Source: Lactobacillus johnsonii (GTDB lineage Bacteria > Bacillota > Bacilli > Lactobacillales > Lactobacillaceae). Taken from it: a stretch of 64,000 nucleotides of DNA. The notes below the pieces were generated by a model, which worked only from the letters and a program-made list of their open reading frames with translations, was not told the DNA's origin and ran no database searches. The stretch spans positions 372,001 to 436,000 of the forward strand of contig NZ_CP047409.1 in assembly GCF_013487865.1 (NCBI RefSeq). Direction: 5' to 3'. Shown here piece after piece: positions 37,901 through 45,699 of this stretch (positions are counted from its first letter, which is position 1; each line of letters opens with the position of its first letter). The translations under genes were made by a program, and so were the position numbers.

Positions 37901-40900
37901 AGCTTGAGTAACTCAGTATCAATGAGCGAAAGCTTGAGTAACTCAGTAAGCATGAGCGAGAGCTTAAGCAACTCAGTAAGCATGAGTGAGAGCTTGAGTA
38001 ACTCAGTAAGCATGAGCGAGAGCTTGAGTAACTCAGTAAGCATGAGCGAGAGCTTGAGCAACTCAGTATCGATGAGTGAGAGTTTGAGTAACTCAGTAAG
38101 CATGAGTGACAGCCTAAGCAACTCAGTAAGTATGAGTGAGAGCTTGAGTAACTCAGTAAGTATGAGTGAGAGTTTGAGTAACTCAGTAAGCATGAGTGAC
38201 AGCCTAAGCAACTCAGTATCAATGAGTGAAAGTCTAAGTAACTCAGTAAGTATGAGTGAAAGCTTAAGCAACTCAGTAAGCATGAGTGAGAGCTTGAGTA
38301 ACTCAGTAAGTATGAGCGAGAGCTTAAGCAACTCAGTAAGCATGAGTGAGAGCTTAAGTAACTCAGTAAGCATGAGCGAGAGCTTGAGCAACTCAGTAAG
38401 CATGAGTGAGAGCTTGAGTAACTCAGTAAGTATGAGCGAGAGCTTAAGCAACTCAGTAAGCATGAGTGAGAGTTTGAGTAACTCAGTAAGCATGAGTGAG
38501 AGCTTGAGTAACTCAGTAAGCATGAGTGAGAGCTTAAGTAACTCAGTAAGCATGAGCGAGAGCTTGAGCAACTCAGTAAGCATGAGTGAGAGCTTGAGTA
38601 ACTCAGTAAGTATGAGCGAGAGCTTAAGCAACTCAGTAAGCATGAGTGAGAGTTTGAGTAACTCAGTAAGCATGAGTGAGAGCTTGAGTAACTCAGTAAG
38701 CATGAGTGAGAGCTTGAGTAACTCAGTAAGCATGAGTGACAGCTTGAGTAACTCAGTAAGCATGAGCGAGAGCTTGAGCAACTCAGTAAGCATGAGCGAG
38801 AGCTTAAGCAACTCAGTAAGCATGAGTGAAAGTTTAAGTAACTCAGTAAGTATGAGCGAGAGCTTAAGCAACTCAGTAAGCATGAGTGAGAGTTTAAGTA
38901 ACTCAGTAAGCATGAGCGAAAGCTTAAGCAACTCAGTATCAATGAGTGAAAGTCTAAGTAACTCAGTAAGCATGAGTGAGAGCTTGAGTAACTCAGTAAG
39001 CATGAGTGAGAGCTTGAGTAACTCGGTATCAATGAGTGAGAGCTTGAGTAACTCAGTAAGTATGAGTGAGAGCTTGAGTAACTCAGTAAGCATGAGTGAG
39101 AGCTTGAGTAACTCGGTATCAATGAGTGAAAGCTTAAGTAACTCAGTAAGTATGAGCGAAAGCTTGAGTAACTCAGTAAGCATGAGTGAGAGCTTGAGTA
39201 ACTCAGTAAGTATGAGTGAGAGCTTGAGTAACTCAGTAAGCATGAGCGAGAGCTTGAGCAACTCAGTATCGATGAGTGAGAGTTTGAGTAACTCAGTAAG
39301 CATGAGTGACAGCCTAAGCAACTCAGTAAGTATGAGTGAGAGCTTGAGTAACTCAGTAAGCATGAGTGAGAGTTTGAGTAACTCAGTAAGCATGAGTGAC
39401 AGCCTAAGCAACTCAGTATCAATGAGTGAAAGTCTAAGTAACTCAGTAAGTATGAGTGAAAGCTTAAGCAACTCAGTAAGCATGAGTGAGAGCTTGAGTA
39501 ACTCAGTAAGTATGAGTGAGAGCTTAAGCAACTCAGTAAGCATGAGTGAGAGCTTAAGTAACTCAGTAAGCATGAGTGAGAGCTTAAGTAACTCAGTAAG
39601 CATGAGTGAGAGCTTGAGTAACTCAGTATCAATGAGCGAAAGCTTGAGTAACTCAGTAAGCATGAGCGAAAGCTTGAGTAACTCAGTAAGCATGAGCGAG
39701 AGCTTAAGCAACTCAGTAAGCATGAGCGAGAGCTTGAGTAACTCAGTAAGCATGAGCGAGAGCTTGAGCAACTCAGTATCGATGAGTGAGAGTTTGAGTA
39801 ACTCAGTAAGCATGAGTGACAGCCTAAGCAACTCAGTAAGTATGAGTGAGAGCTTGAGTAACTCAGTAAGTATGAGTGAGAGCTTGAGTAACTCAGTAAG
39901 CATGAGTGACAGCCTAAGCAACTCAGTATCAATGAGTGAAAGTCTAAGTAACTCAGTAAGTATGAGTGAAAGCTTAAGCAACTCAGTAAGTATGAGCGAG
40001 AGCTTGAGTAACTCAGTAAGCATGAGTGAGAGCTTAAGTAACTCAGTAAGCATGAGCGAAAGCTTAAGCAACTCAGTATCAATGAGTGAAAGTCTAAGTA
40101 ACTCAGTAAGCATGAGCGAGAGCTTGAGTAACTCGGTATCAATGAGTGACAGCCTAAGCAACTCAGTAAGTATGAGTGAGAGCTTGAGTAACTCAGTAAG
40201 CATGAGTGAGAGCTTGAGTAACTCAGTAAGCATGAGTGAGAGCTTGAGTAACTCGGTATCAATGAGTGAAAGCTTAAGTAACTCAGTAAGTATGAGCGAA
40301 AGCTTGAGCAACTCAGTAAGCATGAGTGAGAGCTTAAGTAACTCAGTAAGCATGAGCGAAAGCTTAAGCAACTCAGTATCAATGAGTGAAAGTCTAAGTA
40401 ACTCAGTAAGCATGAGCGAGAGCTTGAGTAACTCGGTATCAATGAGTGACAGCCTAAGCAACTCAGTAAGTATGAGTGAGAGCTTGAGTAACTCGGTATC
40501 AATGAGTGAAAGCTTAAGTAACTCAGTAAGTATGAGCGAAAGCTTGAGCAACTCAGTAAGTATGAGCGAGAGCTTAAGCAACTCAGTAAGCATGAGTGAA
40601 AGTTTAAGTAACTCAGTAAGTATGAGCGAGAGCTTGAGTAACTCAGTAAGCATGAGTGAGAGCTTAAGTAACTCAGTAAGCATGAGTGAGAGCTTGAGTA
40701 ACTCGGTATCAATGAGTGAGAGCTTGAGTAACTCAGTAAGTATGAGTGACAGCCTAAGCAACTCAGTAAGTATGAGTGAGAGCTTGAGTAACTCAGTAAG
40801 CATGAGTGAGAGTTCGAGTAACTCAGTAAGCATGAGTGACAGCCTAAGCAACTCAGTATCAATGAGTGAAAGTCTAAGTAACTCAGTAAGTATGAGTGAA

Positions 40901-43900
40901 AGCTTAAGCAACTCAGTATCGATGAGTGAGAGCTTGAGTAACTCAGTAAGTATGAGCGAAAGCTTAAGCAACTCAGTAAGTATGAGTGAGAGCTTGAGTA
41001 ACTCAGTAAGCATGAGTGAGAGCTTAAGTAACTCAGTAAGCATGAGTGAGAGCTTGAGTAACTCAGTATCAATGAGCGAAAGCTTGAGTAACTCAGTAAG
41101 CATGAGCGAGAGCTTAAGCAACTCAGTAAGCATGAGTGAGAGCTTGAGTAACTCAGTAAGCATGAGCGAGAGCTTGAGTAACTCAGTAAGCATGAGCGAG
41201 AGCTTGAGCAACTCAGTATCGATGAGTGAGAGTTTGAGTAACTCAGTAAGCATGAGTGACAGCCTAAGCAACTCAGTAAGTATGAGTGAGAGCTTGAGTA
41301 ACTCAGTAAGCATGAGCGAGAGCTTGAGTAACTCAGTAAGCATGAGTGACAGCCTAAGCAACTCAGTAAGTATGAGTGAGAGCTTGAGTAACTCAGTAAG
41401 TATGAGTGAGAGTTTGAGTAACTCAGTAAGCATGAGTGACAGCCTAAGCAACTCAGTAAGCATGAGTGAAAGTCTAAGTAACTCAGTAAGTATGAGTGAA
41501 AGCTTAAGCAACTCAGTAAGCATGAGTGAGAGCTTAAGTAACTCAGTAAGTATGAGCGAGAGCTTAAGCAACTCAGTAAGCATGAGTGAGAGCTTAAGTA
41601 ACTCAGTAAGCATGAGTGAGAGCTTAAGTAACTCAGTAAGCATGAGTGACAGCTTGAGTAACTCAGTAAGCATGAGCGAAAGTTTAAGTAACTCAGTAAG
41701 CATGAGTGACAGCCTAAGCAACTCAGTATCGATGAGTGAAAGCTTAAGTAACTCAGTAAGTATGAGTGACAGCTTGAGTAACTCAGTAAGTATGAGCGAA
41801 AGCTTGAGTAACTCAGTAAGTATGAGCGAAAGCTTGAGTAACTCAGTAAGTATGAGCGAGAGCTTAAGCAACTCAGTAAGCATGAGTGAGAGCTTAAGTA
41901 ACTCAGTAAGCATGAGTGAGAGCTTGAGTAACTCAGTAAGCATGAGTGACAGCTTGAGTAACTCAGTAAGCATGAGCGAAAGTTTAAGTAACTCAGTAAG
42001 CATGAGTGACAGCCTAAGCAACTCAGTGTCAATGAGTGAAAGCTTAAGTAACTCAGTAAGTATGAGTGACAGCTTAAGTAACTCAGTAAGTATGAGCGAA
42101 AGCTTGAGTAACTCAGTATCGATGAGTGAGAGTTTGAGTAACTCAGTGTCAATGAGTGACAGCCTAAGCAACTCAGTGTCAATGAGTGAGAGCTTGAGTA
42201 ACGCAGTATCAATGAGCGAAAGCTTGAGTAACTCAGTAAGCATGAGTGAAAGTTTAAGTAACTCAGTAAGCATGAGTGAGAGCTTGAGTAACTCGGTATC
42301 AATGAGCGAGAGCTTGAGTAACTCAGTAAGTATGAGTGAGAGCTTGAGTAACTCAGTAAGTATGAGTGAGAGCTTAAGTAACTCAGTAAGTATGAGTGAG
42401 AGTTTGAGCAACTCAGTAAGCATGAGCGAAAGTTTAAGTAACTCAGTAAGCATGAGTGAGAGCTTGAGTAACTCAGTAAGCATGAGTGAGAGCTTGAGTA
42501 ACTCAGTAAGCATGAGCGAGAGCTTGAGTAACTCAGTAAGCATGAGCGAGAGCTTATCTAACTCGGTATCAATGAGTGAAAGCTTAAGTAACTCAGTAAG
42601 TATGAGTGAGAGCTTGAGTAACTCGGTATCAATGAGTGAGAGCTTAAGTAACTCAGTAATCATGAGCGAGAGCTTAAGCAACTCAGTAAGCATGAGTGAG
42701 AGCTTGAGTAACTCAGTAATCATGAGCGAGAGCTTAAGCAACTCAGTAAGCATGAGTGAGAGCTTGAGTAACTCAGTATCGATGAGTGAGAGTTTGAGTA
42801 ACTCAGTAAGCATGAGTGACAGCCTAAGCAACTCAGTAAGTATGAGTGAGAGCTTGAGTAACTCAGTAAGTATGAGTGAGAGCTTGAGTAACTCAGTAAG
42901 CATGAGCGAGAGCTTGAGTAACTCAGTAAGCATGAGTGACAGCCTAAGCAACTCAGTAAGTATGAGTGAGAGCTTGAGTAACTCAGTAAGCATGAGTGAC
43001 AGCTTGAGTAACTCAGTAAGCATGAGTGAGAGCTTGAGTAACTCGGTATCAATGAGTGAAAGCTTAAGTAACTCAGTAAGTATGAGCGAAAGCTTGAGCA
43101 ACTCAGTAAGCATGAGTGACAGCTTAAGTAACTCAGTAAGCATGAGCGAAAGCTTAAGCAACTCAGTATCAATGAGTGAAAGTCTAAGTAACTCAGTAAT
43201 CATGAGCGAGAGCTTGAGTAACTCGGTATCAATGAGTGACAGCCTAAGCAACTCAGTAAGTATGAGTGAGAGCTTGAGTAACTCGGTATCAATGAGTGAA
43301 AGCTTAAGTAACTCAGTAAGTATGAGCGAAAGCTTGAGCAACTCAGTAAGTATGAGCGAGAGCTTAAGCAACTCAGTAAGCATGAGTGAAAGTTTAAGTA
43401 ACTCAGTAAGTATGAGCGAGAGCTTGAGTAACTCAGTAAGCATGAGTGAGAGCTTAAGTAACTCAGTAAGCATGAGTGAGAGCTTGAGTAACTCAGTATC
43501 GATGAGTGAGAGTTTGAGTAACTCAGTAAGCATGAGTGACAGCCTAAGCAACTCAGTAAGTATGAGTGAGAGCTTGAGTAACTCAGTAAGTATGAGTGAG
43601 AGCTTGAGTAACTCAGTAAGCATGAGCGAGAGCTTGAGTAACTCAGTAAGCATGAGTGACAGCCTAAGCAACTCAGTATCAATGAGTGAAAGTCTAAGTA
43701 ACTCAGTAAGTATGAGTGAAAGCTTAAGCAACTCAGTAAGCATGAGTGAGAGCTTGAGTAACTCAGTAAGTATGAGTGAGAGCTTAAGTAACTCAGTGTC
43801 AATGAGTGAGAGTTTGAGTAACTCAGTAAGCATGAGTGAGAGTTTGAGTAACTCAGTAAGCATGAGTGAAAGCTTAAGTAACTCAGTAAGCATGAGTGAG

Positions 43901-44584
43901 AGCTTGAGTAACTCGGTATCAATGAGCGAGAGCTTGAGTAACTCAGTAAGTATGAGTGATAGCTTAAGTAACTCAGTGTCAATGAGTGAGAGTTTGAGTA
44001 ACTCAGTAAGCATGAGTGACAGCCTAAGCAACTCAGTAAGCATGAGTGAAAGCCTAAGCAACTCAGTAAGTATGAGCGAGAGCTTGAGTAACTCAGTAAG
44101 CATGAGCGAGAGCTTAAGTAACTCAGTAAGTATGAGTGAGAGTTTGAGCAACTCAGTAAGCATGAGTGACAGCCTAAGCAACTCAGTAAGCATGAGTGAA
44201 AGTCTAAGTAACTCAGTAAGTATGAGCGAGAGCTTAAGTAACTCGGTATCAATGAGTGACAGCTTAAGTAACTCATCATCGATGAGTGAGAGTCAATCCA
44301 GCTCAACAAGGACGATAACTTCAACAAATAGTACTAACAATAATGGTTCTAAAGTAACGCCAAACAATAGTGGTGCTAAATCTACAATTTCTACTAATAC
44401 ACTTAAGTCTCAACATGAAAATGCTGAATCTGTAGATAAGACAGTTAAGAGACATCACCGTAGAGGTGAATTGCCTCAAACAGGAGCAGAATCAAGTTCT
44501 AACTTATTAGGATTAATGATTACTGCTTTAGGTGGATTGCTTGGCTTCAGACGTAAGAAACGTAAAGATGAAGATAAAGATTAA
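28952..44584 (+). CDS. Giant serine-rich repeat adhesin (SRRP), LPQTG-anchored
   Basis: 5,210 aa. Residues 1-61: long accessory-Sec signal peptide, with basic N-region, glycines in the hydrophobic core (LGTGATGAAIL) and likely cleavage after VYAA (61/62). Residues about 90-235: short serine-rich region 1. Residues about 270-708: non-repetitive binding region with regularly spaced beta-strands and Asn/Gly turns (VTINGNGHIINFG, NVINIGNNAEVNL), resembling the pectate-lyase-like beta-solenoid of L. reuteri SRR proteins. Residues about 714-5113: serine-rich region 2, about 440 decamers of the type SLSNSVSMSE with Glu/Asp exchange. C-terminus: LPQTG at 5174-5178, hydrophobic segment, and RRKKRKDEDKD tail for sortase. 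Half of each repeat is serine, the expected acceptor for GtfA/GtfB. It would project from the wall as a glycosylated stalk and mediate host or biofilm adhesion. Its exporter and glycosyltransferases flank it. Confidence 0.95.
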   Translation: MKDRKFKKNQKSKSKYVDPNSLKETEDSSKPYLKELAALAAILGTGATGAAILPNDRVYAAQTSVDAKSQIVGSVSESTQTDLSKQGYSKSDENGVRASNSAAKSMSSSSSKSLLISKSTSTSLSQSISHSQSTSQSTSLSKSQSLSESLSYSKSKLTSLSVAEKRTSTSHRDKSSNSSKTKDKSSVSNSNNNANASNSTYVGNFYSSENSSIIEKQSTDQSNLNDTTSLSLSNTQLIDRSLKIPVALQTSINKISTDNKEQLNKKQQLNELSLNGVFTNLVQTNTGVDVSNAQEFYNQVVKGTASVVNITNDIDLGAKYGSSTGVMNTPHSVTINGNGHIINFGNFYIKPNWTSPSDELNITFNDTTLYTANQYGAVYMNNTPRFFDNSKIRLVYNNVQAVGGTAVFADREANNGLFNSYSYQPLKTFEIKGNTRINGASSYTYNGTIYIPAYSDIHGTALISPAFNVVIDNGANVVLDAGGSAEYNIQLQGKRGTHTISIGDNAHVEMKGAAKSNIIMPSYDGGDNVINIGNNAEVNLTVPEGATDNIDLNYENASVNNTININPGARVQLNSDLFNIGALGSATVNINNPDYVILSNGGGRAYGSQYKGYSVTFTVNASETNIQTGDGDITEKSPFIATNTATINVNNTRNDNYPSGTVQSTNTTLMPNQLDPTGTTDTAQVDSNIILPRFKKTAYIGYTAFSGSTSTSASLSNSVSMSESLSNSVSMSESLSNSVSMSESLSNSVSMSESLSNSVSMSESLSNSVSMSESLSNSVSMSESLSNSVSMSESLSNSVSMSDSLSNSVSMSESLSNSVSMSESLSNSVSMSESLSNSVSMSESLSNSVSMSESLSNSVSMSESLSNSVSMSESLSNSVSMSESLSNSVSMSESLSNSVSMSESLSNSVSMSESLSNSVSMSESLSNSVSMSESLSNSVSMSESLSNSVSMSESLSNSVSMSDSLSNSVSMSESLSNSVSMSESLSNSVSMSESLSNSVSMSESLSNSVSMSESLSNSVSMSESLSNSVSMSESLSNSVSMSDSLSNSVSMSESLSNSVSMSESLSNSVSMSDSLSNSVSMSESLSNSVSMSESLSNSVSMSESLSNSVSMSESLSNSVSMSESLSNSVSMSDSLSNSVSMSESLSNSVSMSESLSNSVSMSESLSNSVSMSESLSNSVSMSESLSNSVSMSESLSNSVSMSESLSNSVSMSESLSNSVSMSESLSNSVSMSESLSNSVSMSESLSNSVSMSESLSNSVSMSESLSNSVSMSESLSNSVSMSESLSNSVSMSESLSNSVSMSESLSNSVSMSESLSNSVSMSESLSNSVSMSESLSNSVSMSESLSNSVSMSESLSNSVSMSESLSNSVSMSDSLSNSVSMSESLSNSVSMSESLSNSVSMSDSLSNSVSMSESLSNSVSMSESLSNSVSMSESLSNSVSMSESLSNSVSMSDSLSNSVSMSESLSNSVSMSESLSNSVSMSESLSNSVSMSESLSNSVSMSESLSNSVSMSESLSNSVSMSESLSNSVSMSESLSNSVSMSESLSNSVSMSESLSNSVSMSESLSNSVSMSDSLSNSVSMSESLSNSVSMSESLSNSVSMSESLSNSVSMSESLSNSVSMSESLSNSVSMSESLSNSVSMSESLSNSVSMSESLSNSVSMSESLSNSVSMSDSLSNSVSMSESLSNSVSMSESLSNSVSMSESLSNSVSMSESLSNSVSMSESLSNSVSMSESLSNSVSMSESLSNSVSMSESLSNSVSMSESLSNSVSMSDSLSNSVSMSESLSNSVSMSESLSNSVSMSDSLSNSVSMSESLSNSVSMSESLSNSVSMSESLSNSVSMSESLSNSVSMSESLSNSVSMSDSLSNSVSMSESLSNSVSMSESLSNSVSMSESLSNSVSMSESLSNSVSMSESLSNSVSMSESLSNSVSMSESLSNSVSMSESLSNSVSMSESLSNSVSMSESLSNSVSMSESLSNSVSMSESLSNSVSMSESLSNSVSMSDSLSNSVSMSESLSNSVSMSESLSNSVSMSESLSNSVSMSESLSNSVSMSDSLSNSVSMSESLSNSVSMSESLSNSVSMSESLSNSVSMSESLSNSVSMSDSLSNSVSMSESLSNSVSMSESLSNSVSTSEGLSNSVSMSESLSNSVSMSESLSNSVSMSESLSNSVSMSESLSNSVSMSDSLSNSVSMSESLSNSVSMSESLSNSVSMSESLSNSVSMSESLSNSVSMSESLSNSVSMSESLSNSVSMSESLSNSVSMSESLSNSVSMSDSLSNSVSMSESLSNSVSMSESLSNSVSMSESLSNSVSMSESLSNSVSMSESLSNSVSMSESLSNSVSMSESLSNSVSMSESLSNSVSMSESLSNSVSMSDSLSNSVSMSESLSNSVSMSESLSNSVSMSESLSNSVSMSESLSNSVSMSESLSNSVSMSESLSNSVSMSESLSNSVSMSESLSNSVSMSESLSNSVSMSESLSNSVSMSESLSNSVSMSESLSNSVSMSESLSNSVSMSDSLSNSVSMSDSLSNSVSMSESLSNSVSMSESLSNSVSMSESLSNSVSMSESLSNSVSMSESLSNSVSMSESLSNSVSMSDSLSNSVSMSESLSNSVSMSESLSNSVSMSDSLSNSVSMSESLSNSVSMSESLSNSVSMSDSLSNSVSMSESLSNSVSMSESLSNSVSMSESLSNSVSMSESLSNSVSMSESLSNSVSMSESLSNSVSMSESLSNSVSMSESLSNSVSMSESLSNSVSMSESLSNSVSMSESLSNSVSMSESLSNSVSMSDSLSNSVSMSESLSNSVSMSESLSNSVSMSESLSNSVSMSESLSNSVSMSESLSNSVSMSESLSNSVSMSESLSNSVSMSESLSNSVSMSESLSNSVSMSDSLSNSVSMSESLSNSVSMSESLSNSVSMSDSLSNSVSMSESLSNSVSMSESLSNSVSMSESLSNSVSMSESLSNSVSMSESLSNSVSMSESLSNSVSMSESLSNSVSMSESLSNSVSMSESLSNSVSMSESLSNSVSMSESLSNSVSMSESLSNSVSMSESLSNSVSMSDSLSNSVSMSESLSNSVSMSESLSNSVSMSDSLSNSVSMSESLSNSVSMSESLSNSVSMSESLSNSVSMSESLSNSVSMSESLSNSVSMSESLSNSVSMSESLSNSVSMSESLSNSVSMSESLSNSVSMSESLSNSVSMSESLSNSVSMSESLSNSVSMSESLSNSVSMSESLSNSVSMSESLSNSVSMSESLSNSVSMSESLSNSVSMSDSLSNSVSMSESLSNSVSMSESLSNSVSMSESLSNSVSMSESLSNSVSMSESLSNSVSMSESLSNSVSMSESLSNSVSMSESLSNSVSMSESLSNSVSMSESLSNSVSMSESLSNSVSMSESLSNSVSMSESLSNSVSMSESLSNSVSMSESLSNSVSMSESLSNSVSMSESLSNSVSMSESLSNSVSMSDSLSNSVSMSESLSNSVSMSESLSNSVSMSDSLSNSVSMSESLSNSVSMSESLSNSVSMSESLSNSVSMSESLSNSVSMSESLSNSVSMSESLSNSVSMSESLSNSVSMSESLSNSVSMSESLSNSVSMSESLSNSVSMSESLSNSVSMSESLSNSVSMSESLSNSVSMSDSLSNSVSMSESLSNSVSMSESLSNSVSMSDSLSNSVSMSESLSNSVSMSESLSNSVSMSESLSNSVSMSESLSNSVSMSESLSNSVSMSESLSNSVSMSESLSNSVSMSDSLSNSVSMSESLSNSVSMSESLSNSVSMSESLSNSVSMSESLSNSVSMSESLSNSVSMSESLSNSVSMSESLSNSVSMSESLSNSVSMSESLSNSVSMSDSLSNSVSMSESLSNSVSMSESLSNSVSMSESLSNSVSMSESLSNSVSMSESLSNSVSMSESLSNSVSMSESLSNSVSMSESLSNSVSMSESLSNSVSMSDSLSNSVSMSESLSNSVSMSESSSNSVSMSDSLSNSVSMSESLSNSVSMSESLSNSVSMSESLSNSVSMSESLSNSVSMSESLSNSVSMSESLSNSVSMSESLSNSVSMSESLSNSVSMSESLSNSVSMSESLSNSVSMSESLSNSVSMSESLSNSVSMSESLSNSVSMSDSLSNSVSMSESLSNSVSMSESLSNSVSMSDSLSNSVSMSESLSNSVSMSESLSNSVSMSDSLSNSVSMSESLSNSVSMSESLSNSVSMSESLSNSVSMSESLSNSVSMSESLSNSVSMSESLSNSVSMSDSLSNSVSMSESLSNSVSMSDSLSNSVSMSESLSNSVSMSDSLSNSVSMSESLSNSVSMSESLSNSVSMSESLSNSVSMSESLSNSVSMSESLSNSVSMSDSLSNSVSMSESLSNSVSMSDSLSNSVSMSESLSNSVSMSDSLSNSVSMSESLSNSVSMSESLSNSVSMSDSLSNSVSMSESLSNAVSMSESLSNSVSMSESLSNSVSMSESLSNSVSMSESLSNSVSMSESLSNSVSMSESLSNSVSMSESLSNSVSMSESLSNSVSMSESLSNSVSMSESLSNSVSMSESLSNSVSMSESLSNSVSMSESLSNSVSMSESLSNSVSMSESLSNSVIMSESLSNSVSMSESLSNSVIMSESLSNSVSMSESLSNSVSMSESLSNSVSMSDSLSNSVSMSESLSNSVSMSESLSNSVSMSESLSNSVSMSDSLSNSVSMSESLSNSVSMSDSLSNSVSMSESLSNSVSMSESLSNSVSMSESLSNSVSMSDSLSNSVSMSESLSNSVSMSESLSNSVIMSESLSNSVSMSDSLSNSVSMSESLSNSVSMSESLSNSVSMSESLSNSVSMSESLSNSVSMSESLSNSVSMSESLSNSVSMSESLSNSVSMSESLSNSVSMSESLSNSVSMSDSLSNSVSMSESLSNSVSMSESLSNSVSMSESLSNSVSMSDSLSNSVSMSESLSNSVSMSESLSNSVSMSESLSNSVSMSESLSNSVSMSESLSNSVSMSESLSNSVSMSESLSNSVSMSESLSNSVSMSESLSNSVSMSDSLSNSVSMSESLSNSVSMSDSLSNSVSMSESLSNSVSMSESLSNSVSMSESLSNSVSMSESLSNSVSMSDSLSNSVSMSESLSNSVSMSESLSNSVSMSDSLSNSSSMSESQSSSTRTITSTNSTNNNGSKVTPNNSGAKSTISTNTLKSQHENAESVDKTVKRHHRRGELPQTGAESSSNLLGLMITALGGLLGFRRKKRKDEDKD
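31091..44290 (+). repeat. About 440 tandem copies of a 30-bp unit
   Basis: The period is exactly 30 nt over 13.2 kb without a frame break. The unit reads AGC-TTA-AGC-AAC-TCA-GTA-AGC-ATG-AGT-GAA with mostly synonymous variation; coding changes are few (Glu to Asp in many units, and single Ile, Ala, Thr, Gly or Ser variants). Longer identical blocks recur at multiples of 30, so the array grew by segmental duplications of many units. Confidence 0.97.
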
Positions 44585-44605
44585 TAAATCTTAAAGATAA
44601 TAAAT

Positions 44606-44645
44606 AAAGCCTCGACTTCCTTTTTTGGAAACTCGAGGCTTTGTT
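44606..44645 (+). terminator. Terminator of the adhesin gene
   Basis: AAAGCCTCGA-TTCC (from 44606) pairs with GGAA-TCGAGGCTTT (to 44642), loop of T's, short T-rich tail. Confidence 0.85.
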
Positions 44646-44738
44646 GTTATTAATATGAAAAGAAACGTAAATACTAAGCTATAATAGATTTAAATATGTT
44701 GTAACCAATGTAGCAAGAAAGCAATGAGAGAATAGCGC

Positions 44739-45617
44739 ATGGAAAAAATCTCAGTAATTATTCCTGTATATAATGATGAAGAATATTTAGCTCAATGTTT
44801 GGACAGTGTCTTAAGACAGACTTATTCTAATCTTGAAATTATTTTAGTAGACGATGGATCTACAGATAGTACCCCCGAATTATGTGAAAAATATCGGGAA
44901 AAATATGCCAATATAAGAATTTTGCACAAGAAAAATGGTGGAGTAGGCTCAAGCCGTAATGCTGGTCTTGAAATGGCAACTGGTGAATATGTTTTATTTG
45001 TAGATCATGATGATCTGCTGAGTGAAACTCATATTGAAGAACTTTATAAGCTGTTGAAAAAGAACGATGCAGATATTGCTGTAGGAAATTTTAATCATTT
45101 CATTGAAGAAAAAAGAGCATATGGGATTTGGCTTAAAGAAGATGATTACTTTGAAAAGACCTACACTCCAGAAGAATGGTTTACTGTAGAATACGAGACG
45201 GTACCTTATAATATGTCCATCATTTTTGCTGTGCCATGGGCAAAATTATATAAAAAATCTCTTTTTGAAAATATAGTTTATCCTATTAATGCTCGTGTAG
45301 AAGATGATCTAACTACATGGAAAATATACCTATTAGCAGATAAAATTGCATACATGAATAAGGCAATTTATACGCACCGTATTTTTGAAAATAGTGTCTC
45401 TGCACAGGCTAATAAGACTGCCGTTTTCCCTTTAGAAGCTGTGGAAGAAAGAATAAGTTTGTTAAGTCAGCTCGGTTTTGATATTACAACAGAAATTGAA
45501 GCATATTGCTATCGTCTAAATATTTGTATCGATACAGCATTAAAGGATGGAGATTATCTAAAATATCGTAATGCTAAGCAAAAGATGGCGATCTTGAAGA
45601 AGTACAAGAAAATATAA
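44739..45617 (+). CDS. Glycosyltransferase family 2 protein
   Basis: 292 aa GT-A fold enzyme: N-terminal ISVIIPVYNDEEYLAQCLDSV, nucleotide-binding LVDDGSTDST (about residues 36-45), NGGVGSSRNAGLEMATGEYVLFVDHDD with the metal-binding DxD-like DHDD (about 88-91), and the ARVEDDLTTW acceptor-side motif near 186-195. It lies directly downstream of the adhesin and would extend the O-glycan begun by GtfA/GtfB in the cytoplasm; donor sugar unknown. The ribosome site is weak. Its own terminator is interrupted by an IS. Confidence 0.85.
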   Translation: MEKISVIIPVYNDEEYLAQCLDSVLRQTYSNLEIILVDDGSTDSTPELCEKYREKYANIRILHKKNGGVGSSRNAGLEMATGEYVLFVDHDDLLSETHIEELYKLLKKNDADIAVGNFNHFIEEKRAYGIWLKEDDYFEKTYTPEEWFTVEYETVPYNMSIIFAVPWAKLYKKSLFENIVYPINARVEDDLTTWKIYLLADKIAYMNKAIYTHRIFENSVSAQANKTAVFPLEAVEERISLLSQLGFDITTEIEAYCYRLNICIDTALKDGDYLKYRNAKQKMAILKKYKKI

Positions 45618-45632
45618 TTGAATAAAAATAAA

Positions 45633-45645
45633 ACTCTCTGAGATT
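45633..45645 (+). other. Left half of a terminator split by the IS150-group element
   Basis: ACTCTCTGAG (45633-45642) pairs with CTCAGGGAGT (47141-47150, then TTTT). The 3-nt loop ATT is exactly the target duplication of the IS (45643-45645 and 47138-47140). Confidence 0.85.
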
Positions 45646-45699
45646 GAAGTGCCTCATAATTGTTAGACATAAAATCTAATAATTATGAGGTATTTTTTT

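Noticed and set aside
31000-44193. Continuous minus-strand open frame of about 4,400 codons as a gene
   Set aside because: It is the stop-free complement of the 30-nt adhesin repeat, with no ribosome site, signal or unique domain; the plus-strand frame has signal peptide, binding domain and sortase anchor.
31091-44290. CRISPR array
   Set aside because: The repeats are contiguous 30-mers without spacers and lie in a coding frame.
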